Assembly (NCBI GenBank): GCA_963978545.1
Contig: OZ021722.1
Span: forward strand, 11,995,401 to 12,059,400
Reading direction: 5' to 3'
Length of the DNA: 64,000 bases
From: Linyphia triangularis
Taxonomy: Eukaryota > Arthropoda > Arachnida > Araneae > Linyphiidae
Position 1 is the first letter of the stretch, and the number at the start of each line of letters is the position of its first letter. Below are positions 48,405 to 58,403 of this stretch, one piece after another. Position numbers and translations under genes: made by a program. A model generated the notes under the pieces. That model made no database searches, was not told the origin of the DNA, and was given only the letters and a program-made list of their open reading frames with translations.

Positions 48405-48790
48405 CATTGATTTCGAAACGTATCCGTTGGCCACGAAACGTATATTAGTTGATCACTAAATTTATTCATTAATCTCCAAACATTCTCATTGATCACCGAA
48501 CGTATTCATTTATCACAAAAACATGTTTATTGATCACCGAACATATTCATATATCACTAAATACATTCGTTGAACCTACATTGTTCACTAAATATAGTAT
48601 TTGATCACTAAACATTGTCGTTGATCACTAAATGCATTAGTTTAACACTAAATATCTACATTGTTCACTAAACATATTCATTGATGGTGAAACGCATTCA
48701 TTGATAGTCAGATATAGTCATCAAATGTATCTCCAAATATATTCGTTGATCTCCTGACGCATTAATTGATCAACAAGCATTCATCATATA
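48405..48790. repeat. Degenerate short tandem repeat, ~24-30 bp
   Basis: The phrase TTGATCACTAAACATATTCA recurs about fourteen times with substitutions and small length changes. An old minisatellite. Confidence 0.8.
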
Positions 48791-48866
48791 GCTTGATTTA
48801 TTACGCCAAGCTTGCATAAAGCGATTTTTTTTTATCTAATTCGGTTTCTTTGTCTTTTAACAGCAA

Positions 48867-49666
48867 CCAGGGCCCGATTTAGAATTTTTTTTATTGTAGA
48901 CCCAACATTCAGAGAGGGGCCCCCCAATAGCAAATATTTATTTCCTTACGTCACAATATTACCAGATCAAGCTACATTCGTTTAGACTAACTTTTTACAA
49001 TTAAAACTCATAGTTTACTTTGACACAATTTTTTTGTTATAATTAGTATGATCTTGATTTCCTCAAAACTTTTGAATTAATCAATGCTACCTGATTTTAA
49101 AACACACTTTCCTGTATTTTAAACTTACATTTTACCACAGGGTCCACAAATTATATAATAATAGAGATTACTTAATTTTATAATAATAATAATTGTAAAT
49201 AATAAAAAGTAACCTTTCCACTGTTTCCACGATCTCACCAAAAAGGAGGGCCAAAAAAGTCAACGGAAGAGCCTGCAAACCAACCAATCACAAAGACCTC
49301 TATCATTTTATAATATAAGAAGTTGTATATGGTCGGTTGGTTGGTGAACATCTCTTTACAAGAGGCGAGAGAAGGAGAACAGCGGCGTAAAGCCTTTGTC
49401 TCCGCGTACATATGAAGAAGTTGTATATGATTGGCTGAACCGGAAAGATTTGCTTAATTAGGTTTTATTAGGTTAATCTATCTAACTTAACTCTCTGTGA
49501 CTATAAAAAATATGGAATTTGAGGATGTGTAACTAAAAATTTTTTATTATTTTTGTTCAGTACTTCCCATAAAAAGACCATTATACTTAAAATTTTCAGA
49601 AAACTCTCAAAATTTGGGAGCCCCCTAGGCCCAGGCCTAGTGGGCCTAATAATAAATCAGGCCCTG
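48867..49666. mobile_element. hAT element, CAGGGCC family, copy 2
   Basis: Ends CAGGGCCCGATTTA and TAAATCAGGCCCTG, with GGGGCCCCCC and CCTAGGCCCAGGCC blocks inside. ACAGCAAC at 48859-48866 and 49667-49674 is a perfect 8-bp target duplication. Inside, AGAAGTTGTATATG occurs at about 49319 and 49412, bracketing ~80 bp of GC-richer sequence absent from the 5286 copy; this is an internal duplication or small insertion. Non-autonomous. Confidence 0.95.
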
Positions 49667-49674
49667 ACAGCAAC

Positions 49675-50862
49675 AACTCTTTTTCGCTTTATATACGTTT
49701 CAAATTGTTAAGTATCTATGACTATTTTTTTTTATCTAAATAATAACGACCTCTGCTTTCAAACATGTGTTATTGTTCTCGGTACAATAACATCATGTTG
49801 AATATTGTGAACTATGTACTATAACCATGCACATGATGTTAAAACCATGCTCATTAGGAGATAACTACAACATATAACTTCTTCATTTTGAGCTATTTCA
49901 ACGATTCACTTTTGTCCATTCACTATATAAAAAAAAAAACCTCACAAAAAGCAAAATAATTTACCGTTTTTATATTAGTATTTCTATCTTGTAACTAATT
50001 TCAAATTTATTCTGAAATTATTTATAACTTATTTTGAGTTATATTTAATTTGCAGTTTTGATTTATTTGTCCATTTTTAAAATAATAATAAAACTCTTTA
50101 ATTTTAAGTTCCAAATAATGAATAAGATTTCAGATTATCACTTCTATCAAGATCTTTTAATTATTTACAAAAAAAATGATAGCATTCGCCTTTATAATTC
50201 TGTTATTCAATACTAATGAGCTTTACTCCTGAAAAACCTTGTATCTTATCACTAAAACTCATTATTCAATTCCCCGGTTTACTAAAACATCACCGTTTCC
50301 ATGACTACAAGCACCGGAATATATGCTAAACAAAACAGGTGACGGTTTCGAAATCTAATTGGTACTTTTCCGAATACCCGAATTCAATTATTATCATAAA
50401 GGATTTTTTTTTTCTCTCTCTCTCTTTTCTCTTGTTATTTCTGCATTTGAAGAGATAGAGAAAATTGAATAAATGGTGGAGATGTCCTAAAGGTAAAGTG
50501 CTGATGGTTCGCCACGGAAAAGGTAGAATCATTAGTTCGCTTTGCTGATGATCTACAGTCGGTAACTAAAGCATTTTTTTCCCCTCTTCCATTCTCTAGC
50601 GTATTAACTAATTTTTTTTTTTTTTAAATTTTACAGGGGTTTTTGAACAAATGAGTTGGGATTATTAGAGTCCCCCCCCCCCCCCCGAAGGAAAGTTGTT
50701 AAAAACGCGATGAATTATAAAATTATCATTTATAAAGTTTGTAATTTTTTTTTTCCCTTCATTTTATTGATCGATGTTAAGATGCGAAAGTAGTTTCTAT
50801 TATTTTGTTAACAATAATTTAAATTTTGATCAGAATGACAGTACAAGAATGACAGTACAAAA
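49675..50862. other. AT-rich intergenic DNA
   Basis: T-runs, a CT repeat near 50411 and a run of 14 C near 50672. No gene supported. Confidence 0.5.
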
Positions 50863-50864
50863 TA

Positions 50865-51323
50865 CAGTAGAACCTCGATTAACCGACTTAATTCGGACCG
50901 AAGATAGGTCGGATAAGCGAAAATGCCGGATAATAGAGAGTTGTAAAAAATAATAAAAAGTAAATTATTTTCATTAATTGAATGCAGGGTTTTTAATGTT
51001 TTTTTTTTTTTTTTATGACATAATTGTTGGAAATGAGTTTTTGTTGTCGTAATCTTGATAATCGTTAATTCGCGGTTCTATCCCGAAGTCTTTTTAAAAG
51101 CAATAGTTCAGTTTGATCTGCATATGATTATTGCTCTTAACCATGTCAGTCCTTTTGAAAAACGGTCAAAAGCCTCACCATTACTTATGCAAATTTAGTG
51201 TAAAGTGCTTTTAAAAAGGGCAAATGATTTATTACTCATTTGGGAGATTTTTGATGTCTGCTGAAGGATGGTCGGTTAACAGAGTTCCGGATGAAAGAGG
51301 GACCGTTAATCGAGGTTCTACTG
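50865..51323. mobile_element. pogo/Tigger-type non-autonomous element
   Basis: Left end CAGTAGAACCTCGATTAACC and right end GGTTAATCGAGGTTCTACTG-type complement, a TIR of about 20 bp, with TA on both sides (50863-50864, 51324-51325). These ends are characteristic of pogo-like elements of the Tc1/mariner superfamily. 459 bp, no transposase. Confidence 0.93.
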
Positions 51324-51503
51324 TACATTATTTTTATTGATACATATACAGGGTGTCCAGCAAATGACTCCCTGATTTTAAAATTAAATAACTCGCTGAT
51401 TTTAAAATTAAATAACTCAAAAATAAAGGTCGATTGAAGAATGAAACAAAAAGTATAGTTATTTTGAAAGCTGTAAAATCTTAAAAATTAGTAATAAAAG
51501 TCG

Positions 51504-51520
51504 CCAACAGATGGCGCTGT
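51504..51520 (+). promoter_or_regulatory. CTCF-like motif inside transposon, left
   Basis: CCAACAGATGGCGCTGT fits CCASYAGRKGGCRSY with one mismatch and contains AGATGGCGCT, the insect CTCF core. Confidence 0.35.
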
Positions 51521-51666
51521 AGTTGCAGAATTCTTGAAATATGTTATAAATTCGTTCTAGCTGCGATCGCGCTAATTTCCTTTTACGTTTAAACACTGGA
51601 CTGGAACTGTTCGGACTGATCGCTCTGATCTTCAGAGCACTCTTTATTCACAAGAACTGCAGAGTA

Positions 51667-51682
51667 CAGCGCCACCTGTTGA
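51667..51682 (-). promoter_or_regulatory. CTCF-like motif inside transposon, right
   Basis: The minus strand reads TTGTCAACAGGTGGCGCTG, again matching the CTCF core AGGTGGCGCT. It is the inverted counterpart of the motif at 51504. Confidence 0.35.
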
Positions 51683-52059
51683 CAACATTTGTAAATTATT
51701 TTGAAAATTTGGTATCGGATTTTTACAGCTTTCAAAATAACTATACTTTTTTTTTTCATTCTTTCAATCTTTGTTATTGAGTTATTTATTTTTAAAATCG
51801 GCGAGTCCTCCGCTAGACAGCCTGCATAAATACATAATTCCCATTTGAATATATGTCCATGGTAAAATATTAACACAATATAGTTATTTGTTTGGTGTGT
51901 GGATTATTATTTTTTTCCATTGAACTGCTGTTAGATTAATATTATAAATATCTGCATTGCAGTTGGTTTCTAGTATTCAAGTCACTATTACAAATTACAC
52001 TCATACTCAATACGAAGTTGATTAATGTGAAACAAGCTTCTTTTTTTTTTTTTTTTTTA

Positions 52060-52720
52060 ATGCAATCCTCTACTTGGAGGGCAGTCTACTGTTTCGCAGC
52101 AAAAGTGATTTTGCAGTTATGTTTTTGGAAACACATACAACATTGAGTTAATTAAAAGCACTTTCAAATTACATATAGAATACAGATGGTTTATCTACGA
52201 CTTTTTTTTTTTACTATTGTTGATCAACGACATGTTCATTTATTATTGTTATTATTATTATTGTGTATAATAATTTGAAGTCTTTTGACTGACTCAAAGT
52301 TGTGTTTCCAAATAATGTAAACAACAGAATCACGTTTGTTGCGAAATAATAGATCGCTGTCGAAGTAGTTCAGGATGATACTCTTTTATTTACCAACATC
52401 TACTTTAACAGTAATCTACCATCTTGCAAATAAACGTGATTTCGTGGTTAAAGTTTTTGGAAACACATACAACGTTGATTCAACCAAAAGCACTTCAAAA
52501 TTATACACAAACACTGTGAAATTCTCACAGTCATAAATTTCCGAATACTTTAACTACAAAATCATGTTTGTTGAGAAATAATAGATTTGCTATCAAAATA
52601 GACGAGTGTACCACATGCTTTTATTTATCACTGTCTTACTCTACTTAGCAGTCTTCTATTTCCGGATTTTGTAGTTGGAAACACTTACAACTTTGATTTA
52701 AAAGAAAGTTCTAGTAAGGG
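52060..52720. repeat. Old tandem repeat, ~220-335-bp spacing
   Basis: TTTTTGGAAACACATACAAC and relatives recur near 52121, 52454 and 52674, each preceded by a CAGT.TACT/AGTCTTCTA block. GTTTGTTG.GAAATAATAGAT recurs near 52337 and 52567. The third unit is overlapped by the left inverted repeat of the acidic-ORF element. Confidence 0.7.
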
Positions 52721-53007
52721 TTATTCCCCTATGCTCGCTACGTTACAATCTTCTAATCCCAGTGCATTTAGAAACTACTTTGTATTAAACCTTGAAATTC
52801 GGCGAGCAAGTACGAAAAAGATCCCTTAATGAAATGATATAAATTAAAAAGTCGAAAAATTGCTTAGAATATGTTTTATTTTATATTTGAAATCCTTACG
52901 CTAATGCCTACGCAGTGGCTCCATCTGGTTATGTTTTTTGCTATTTTAATTTTCATTAATGTATTCACATTGTAATTCACATTGAAAGTAAAGAACATAA
53001 TTTTCAG

Positions 53008-53712
53008 CATGAAGATGAAGCAGTTAAAGATAAGGTCGAAGATTTCCAAAATAAAGAAGAAGTGGTTGGAGAAGAAGGAGATAAATCCTAACAAGAAGAA
53101 GGAATTCTACATGATGACGATAATGAAAAACTCAATGTTGAAGGAGACCAGTGTGAAGATAATGAGATTCAACAGGATAATACTGCAATTCCTCAGGAAG
53201 ATGGTATAGATCAAGTGGAAGATGGTATAGATCAAGTAGAAGATGGTATAGATCAAGAGGAAGATGGTATAGATCAAGAGGAAGATGGTATAGATCAAGA
53301 GGAAGATGGTATAGATCAAGTGGAAGATGGTATAGATCAAGTGGAAGATGGTATAGATTAAGAGGAAGATGGTATAGATCAAGTGGAAGATGGTATAGAT
53401 TAAGAGGAAGATGGTATAGATCAAGAGGAAGATGGTATAGATCAAGTGGAAGATGGTATAGATCAAGTGGAAGATGGTATAGATCAAGTGGAAGATGGTA
53501 TATATCAAGAGGAAGATGGTATAGATCAAGAGGAAGATGAGACACAACAAAAAGATCACGGTGTTTCGCATAATATTGAGGATGAAATGCAACAAGGTGT
53601 TGAAAATAAATTAGAACTAAAACATGATAACGACGAGACATCACAAGAAGAAAACGGAGCACATGATGGAGGAATTCAGCAGCAAGATAGTAATAGTGAG
53701 CATAATGCATGA
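53008..53712 (+). pseudogene. Acidic seven-residue-repeat protein, broken
   Basis: One frame can be read from 53008 to the stop at 53710-53712. It is rich in Glu, Asp, Gln and Asn and is preceded by ATAATTTTCAG, a plausible 3' splice site. It opens HEDEAVKDKVEDFQNKEE, has 16 copies of a seven-residue repeat (EDGIDQV/EDGIDQE) and ends in a Gln/Glu/His-rich tail (EDETQQKDHG... QQQDSNSEHNA). Three in-frame TAA codons break it (53089, 53359, 53401). No ATG precedes the first stop in frame, so it would be an internal exon or 5'-truncated. No domain is recognised. Short open frames in other phases are shadows of the repeat. Confidence 0.45.
53197..53532 (+). repeat. 21-bp coding-phase minisatellite, 16 units
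   Basis: Exactly 16 units of GAAGATGGTATAGATCAAGWG. The penultimate codon position gives Val or Glu, and the CAA codon is TAA in units 8 and 10. Unit 15 has TAT for GAT. The period is a multiple of three, so the reading frame is kept throughout, as expected if the array expanded under coding constraint. Confidence 0.97.
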
Positions 53713-53852
53713 GATAGGCATTGAATGAAAACAATTTTTGTCATTTCATTAAGTGATCTTTTTCGTACCTGCTCACCAAATTTCAAGGTTTTATACAAAG
53801 TAGTTCCTAAATGCACTGGACTAGAAGATTGTTGCATAGAGAGTATAGGGAA

Positions 53853-54400
53853 TAGAGGTCGGCGATATATCGATATTTTTATCGATATTTCTAAAAAAAT
53901 ATCGATATAAAAAATATCGATAAAAGTCACCGATGTATCGATATTTTCAAACATTTTTAGTTTTTTGATGATCGTTTTGTAGTTTCATGTGTTTTTTCGA
54001 TTTTCTTTATTCTCTTTTCAAAAACTTCAAAACTAAAGTTTGAACTTGGCTGAGAGACAGTTAAAATGGCACCAATATTCAATATTTTCCATACACTTAA
54101 AAGCTATTGAAAATTATCTAAATTTTTCTTAAAATCACTGCACCAATTAGGCGAAAATATAATTTTTTTTTTTATTATTTTTTTTTTTTTTTTTTTTGTA
54201 ATAGATCCTTTTCGGTTGAAAAAGTAGTCACCTTACAAAAAAGCAATCATGAAAAGTAGAAATTTGCCCCGAAAAACTTTGTTTCTGGCAAAATTGAAAA
54301 TCAAATGAAAAAAAAAATCGTGTATCGATATATCGATATTTTTTTTTCTATGCAACGATATAGTATTGATATTTATTTTGATCGATATTTCCGATCTCTA
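53853..54400. mobile_element. hAT element with TAGAG termini, perfect TSD
   Basis: Starts TAGAGGTCGGCGATATATCG and ends CGATATTTCCGATCTCTA, rich in ATCGATA motifs near both ends. ATAGGGAA flanks it at 53845-53852 and 54401-54408, a perfect 8-bp hAT duplication. It is inserted into the right inverted repeat of the acidic-ORF element and is therefore younger. 548 bp, non-autonomous. Confidence 0.95.
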
Positions 54401-54433
54401 ATAGGGAATGATTCTTACTTGGACTTCCACTTA

Positions 54434-55440
54434 ACAAAAAAAAACAAAAAAAAAATCACATTATGTACAAATACAATCAGACTCTTTCGTTCAATTGTTT
54501 TTTAACTTTTAAACTTAAGGAAAACTTCGGATAAACATTTAAATCCGCAGAAAACGAGCTTGTAACTATCGCGGAGTTGTAAATAAAAATAACTTCTAAA
54601 AATGAATATTGAGTACCCGAAATCTCAAATCGGTTTTCTTATTTCTTACTTTCCCTCTTTTTATCTTCCTTGAAAACTTTCACCATCTTTTTTTGTTATT
54701 GTTATTTCAGTCTTTCGTTCCGTTTTATGTGTCCCTCCCCAAAACTCCAATTTTCCCATTTGGCGGCGGGAACGAGAAACATGTATTTGCTCTCTCCGCC
54801 GAAACAAATATCCAGGTGTGACCGAAAAACACCGCCAATTTTTACTCGCCGAAGACATAAAAGTTCCACCCTTTTATGAGACACGGAACCGCATTCGGAC
54901 AAAAATACTGTCGGCGATAAGAGTTTTACAAATAAAACCATCTATCGCTCGAATGAATGAAAAGGAAAGAGAGGAATGAATGAATAAAAAGTGGCAAAAG
55001 TTAAAAGCACTTTTCGTGAATTATTTTAAATTATCAAAAATAAGAAAATACATAGGGAGTTTTGTTCCGTGCCATGGAAAATGTTTTTCACGGGACCGCG
55101 CATAAAGAGTTTAAACTCGTCAAACTTTCGTTTGGGGAATTGTGTAAAGGTTTTTTTTTTTCTTTTGTTTTACAAGATGTGGATAAGAAGTTGCTTAAAA
55201 GTTTTGAGACACAGTTAAAGAAAAGAATTGATTGTATGCAGGGTCTTTTAGTTCCTTCTTCTTATCAAGGACTATGGGGACTAAGGCACCTCTGCTTATG
55301 CATTTTGTACCAACCCCATATCCCGTACAGATCGGTAGTGGGCAGTACTGCACAGGATGTAAGCGCGCACTCGCAAGAGGGAGTGCACAAGTCTACCTAT
55401 AGCCGCCGAAGAGTTCATTTCTACCTCTTTCGGTAGCTGT
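54434..55440. other. Unique DNA; candidate regulatory patch 54550-54960
   Basis: 54700-54960 has CATTTGGCGGCGGGAACG (E2F-like TTTGGCGG core) and CCGCCAATTTTTACTCGCCG, plus CATAAAAGTTCCACCC. Frames of 65-79 codons overlap on both strands and are probably chance. A 124-codon plus frame at 55062-55436 has no domain I recognise. Confidence 0.35.
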
Positions 55441-55457
55441 CCGGTAGATGGCAGCAC
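55441..55457 (+). promoter_or_regulatory. CTCF-like motif
   Basis: CCGGTAGATGGCAGCAC matches the extended CTCF consensus CCASYAGRKGGCRSY with one mismatch, the best full-length match in the window. It lies at the edge of a SINE-like unit. Confidence 0.4.
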
Positions 55458-55724
55458 TACCAACCGTATGTGGAACTTCTTAATTTAGAGGCAATACCAA
55501 GCAGAAGATTCCACCATTAGACTTGGCTTTGCCACCCCCAGAGGTATTGATTTGTATGGGAACTTGGAGGACTTTTCGACCATGACTGATTTAACGTGCT
55601 CCAGTCACCATTAGCGAACACGGCGGTCTTTAGTCGGTCCCAGGCCCGAACTCTTAACCTCAGGGCTCGCAACCTTCTAGTTGCGAGAACGATACTCTCT
55701 CGACTGGGCTACGCGGCCCAAGTC
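55441..55724 (-). mobile_element. tRNA-related SINE C (probable)
   Basis: On the minus strand, the right end reads GGGCCGCGTAGCCCAGTCGA, a good tRNA box A context (TAGCCCAGTCG), followed by CAACTAGAAGGTTGCGAG in anticodon-arm position and a degenerate box B-like stretch. A ~200-bp body follows leftward. The left boundary and target duplication are not resolved, so the length is a guess. Confidence 0.55.
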
Positions 55725-55730
55725 TTTTAG

Positions 55731-55905
55731 TTGGTTTGTTGTTTTCAGGTTATCTGGCGCCGTCAGCAACACGAGGGCTATAATACGCCGAAACATTCGT
55801 CATTTGATAAGCCAATATACTTTTACAAACACCCATGCCTTACACGGGACTCGGAACCCGCAACCTCGCGGTCTAGAAGCAGTATGCTAACCACTATACC
55901 GCGGG
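55731..55905 (-). mobile_element. tRNA-derived SINE A, third copy
   Basis: Same family as 8429-8805: on the minus strand a GGTATAGTGGTTAGCATAC box A, a body with GGCATGGGTGTTTGTAAA and ACGGCGCCAGATAACC, and an AACAAACCAAC tail. Box B has one extra base (GGTTCCGAGTCC), which would weaken pol III transcription. GTCTTTTAG at 55722-55730 and 55906-55914 is a perfect 9-bp target duplication. It landed at the tRNA-like end of SINE C. Confidence 0.94.
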
Positions 55906-55914
55906 GTCTTTTAG

Positions 55915-56255
55915 AAAGGACTCACTAAGTTTGAAATGGTATAGCTACGAAACAGTGGGATACTGAAAGAAGAGACGAGTCGTATCTTGGAGAGACAGGT
56001 ATGGAATGAATACACCGAGTTGCGAAATTGTTTTTATTACTGAAGTGTAAATTTGAGAATAGCGAGTTTTTTCGAAAGGTGGGGATGAAAGATAAGTAAG
56101 ATATAAGAAGGAGCTATCTCAGATTTTAGGTCCTCAATATTAATTTATTTACATCGTGAAATAGTTACAAGGTGTGGGATTTAAATGTGTATCTTAATTC
56201 TTCCTTGAGTTAAAAATTATTGAACGAAAATGTCCTACAGTATTTGTACATAATA
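55915..56255. other. Intergenic DNA
   Basis: No gene or repeat recognised between the SINE and the next hAT element. Confidence 0.5.
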
Positions 56256-56676
56256 CAGGGTTCCCGCTTACATTAAAAGTGCTTAATATTTTTGAACTTG
56301 TTTTCGAGGCCTTGAAAATACTTAAAGGTGCTTAAAAATCCTTGAAAATGCTTAGATGTCCCTAAAAGTCCTTAAATTTTTTTTGGATGTTGTGTGCCCA
56401 ACTTCAAAATTTATTAAAAATATAACTCAGACTTGCTATCCTCACGTGACCGTCACTTATCCGCACCGTACCAGGATTCTCTGACATATTTGTATCACGC
56501 ATGCGTCAACTTGTAACTTTTTTTTTTGTTGTAGAATATACTATAATAAAAATTTATATACAGACTTGATGCCTGAAAACAAATTTTCAAAGGTCCTTAA
56601 AAAACTTTAATTGGGTCCTTAAAAGTCATTGAAAAGTCGTTGATTTTCATTCTGCGATTTGAGTGGGAACCCTCTG
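56256..56676. mobile_element. hAT element, CAGGGTTCCCACGG family, copy
   Basis: Starts CAGGGTTCCCGC and ends GAGTGGGAACCCTCTG. It aligns along its length with the copies at 28903 and 44493 (for example ACTTGCTATCC, GTATCACGCATGC, TATACAGACTTGATGCC). ATAATA occurs directly on both sides (56250-56255, 56677-56682), a possible short target duplication in AT-rich DNA. Confidence 0.88.
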
Positions 56677-56682
56677 ATAATA

Positions 56683-56875
56683 TAACATAATGCGAGTTTT
56701 TTATCTTCAGAATAAGAGCCTTATCATCCCTTTTACTGAATAGTGCAGCCAAAACGCTCACTTTTGAAGAATGCTGTGGATTTGTAAGGCTTTCTCCGTT
56801 TTCCCGGGTTTTCAGTATCCCATATTCCACAGTTTTATTTACTGACAAATCCTTCTAAGTTAAAAAAGGCCTCAC
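56683..56875. other. Short spacer between two hAT elements
   Basis: No feature recognised; the 83-codon minus frame covering it (56597-56848) starts here and runs into the hAT end. Confidence 0.5.
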
Positions 56876-57521
56876 CAGTGACGTATTGGGAGATGAAATC
56901 GGCCCGGTGAATTTGGATTTAATGGCGGCCCAAATTTTCAATCTAATTATTAATGAAATTTTAATCATTATTGGTAATAATAAAATGATTCCAGTAATTA
57001 ATTTTAATTAAATGGTTTTAGTATTTAATGTATTTGTATCTAAATATGTATATTTAACAGTCAATTTCAATAATTAAATAAATTTTATTCGTTAATTGAT
57101 CTTAATGATTTCATTGTTTTAATAATTAGTTTCAATTCCATCTCATTTTTTTCTGTCTCTACTATTTATGCCTAATTTCTGTGAACTTGGGACATAATCC
57201 ATAAAATTAATTTATATTAAATTAATTAAAATTTACTATAAAATTAAAGTAATGTGACATTTTAAGCCATTTTTTAATATACAAATTGTATCTTTGAAAC
57301 TTAAGTGATTGTTCAATAATAGTTAGTAGTTCCCGTGGTAGTGACTGGTTTTTTAATGTATTGGTTTTTTTTAAATTTTTTTTTTATGGAGGGCAAGTAA
57401 TTGTATGAAAAATATTGAAAACTAAAAGAAAAACAAAATCTGTACCGCACCGACACATTTTGTAAGGACACAGACCGGCCCGGTGATTATACCCGAGTAC
57501 CCTATAACCAGTACGCCCCTG
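56876..57521. mobile_element. hAT-like element, CGTACTGG family, copy 2 (uninterrupted)
   Basis: Ends CAGTGACGTATTGGG and CCAGTACGCCCCTG, aligning with 3362-4278. GATGAAATCGGCCCGGTGAA near the left end and GACCGGCCCGGTGATTATAC near the right form the inner TIR. Flanking 8-mers agree at only 5 of 8. At the position where copy 1 carries the 336-bp nested element this copy reads TTCCCGTGGTAGTGACTGG, the unoccupied site. Confidence 0.82.
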
Positions 57522-57529
57522 GTCCCTAC

Positions 57530-57809
57530 TGGTAAACCGTATGCTTCCGCCTTCAAATTTTCTTCAATTAGTAAATTTTGAGAAACGGCGTATTTAAAAT
57601 TCCATACCTTTTTATCTAACCCAACCCACTTGTCTCTTTTTTCTGTATCTCTCCTGTTTCGTGGTTATGTCATTTGAGTTAGGGATTCTTTTCTGAAAAA
57701 CCTCGTAAAAAGCAAAAAGCTCCGTCCAGAAATAATGTAATAAATACTGCTACGTTTTCTGGGAGTGACTTATTTTTGTTACATTAAAATGATACCCATC
57801 AAACAACAT
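57530..57809. other. Short intergenic spacer
   Basis: Nothing recognised. Confidence 0.5.
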
Positions 57810-57815
57810 TAAATG

Positions 57816-58397
57816 CAGGGGTGCCAACTTTTACGGATTTTCTGTGGTTTTTACGAAATTTTACTTCTTTTAACGTTTTACGGACGTTTTTTGAACTTTA
57901 TGGAAAAGACCTACGTGAAATCTCTCTTTTTTTTCTCTCAATAATTTGAAAATACTCTTGAAATTTTCCAATCCTCCCGCTATTGTCAAGATTTGCGCCG
58001 ATATGGTGAGTGCCATCACCGATATTTATTTTGTAGTGATGGTCATTTGCGCCTATTGTTTCACTCATGCAATAACATTATAATAATAATAATATTATTA
58101 TTATTTTTTTGCAGTTCTCTGAATGTAATTTAGTGGGATTTATCTGTTTATTATATAACATAACTGTTTAAATATGTATTTTTGTGTGTGTTTAAAGTAT
58201 GTGTGTTGAAGTGTTGTTTGAAGTATGCAATTTTTAGCAATTTTATTTTTTGATGATTTCCGTCGCTAAATACACTAGGAATTAACTTTTTAAGGTTGAT
58301 ATTTCTGTGAACTGTTACTTTTTAATGGCAATTTTGATTTTACTGAAAAGATAAAATTTTTATTACTGATGACACTTCTCAAATGTTGGCATCTCTG
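57816..58397. mobile_element. hAT-like element, CAGGGGTGCCAAC termini
   Basis: CAGGGGTGCCAACTTTT at the left pairs with AAATGTTGGCATCTCTG at the right (two to three mismatches). TAAATG (57810-57815) and TAAAGG (58398-58403) flank it, a 5 of 6 match. Subterminal TTTTACGGATTTT and ACGTTTTACGGACG motifs are shared with the element at 4468-5214. A (TAA/TTA)n tract lies at about 58078-58105. No coding capacity. Confidence 0.82.
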
Positions 58398-58403
58398 TAA
58401 AGG

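Larger units (their letters stand above)
51349..51824. mobile_element. Long-TIR element (~105-bp arms)
   Basis: The left arm from CAGGGTGTCCAGC through AACTCAAAAATAAAGGTCGA to GAAAGCTGTAAAATC pairs with the right arm ending GACAGCCTG. AGTATAGTTATTTTGAAAGC is exact in both. The left arm has an extra 31-bp internal duplication (TGATTTTAAAATTAAATAACTC twice). The target duplication is unclear. CTCF-like motifs lie just inside both arms, facing each other. A 95-codon minus frame (51589-51876) spans the right half and is not convincing. Confidence 0.85.
52698..54433. mobile_element. Composite: long inverted repeats around an acidic-repeat ORF
   Basis: The block 52722-52836 is the reverse complement of 53741-53854 at close to 90% identity: TCATTTCATTAAG, GATCTTTTTCGTAC, AATTTCAAGG and CTAAATGCACTGG occur in both. 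Once the hAT element at 53853-54400 is removed, the match continues to about 52698 and 54433. Between the arms is a broken frame for an acidic, repeat-rich protein. This could be a non-autonomous transposon, a transposon that captured a host gene, or an ancient inverted duplication. No target duplication is visible. Confidence 0.65.

Noticed and set aside
53107..53734. Minus-strand frames of 162 and 200 codons across the 21-bp array
   Set aside because: They are reverse readings of the same 21-bp repeat, giving monotonous Leu/Tyr/Ile peptides. The plus frame has flanking non-repeat coding-like sequence and is the better candidate.
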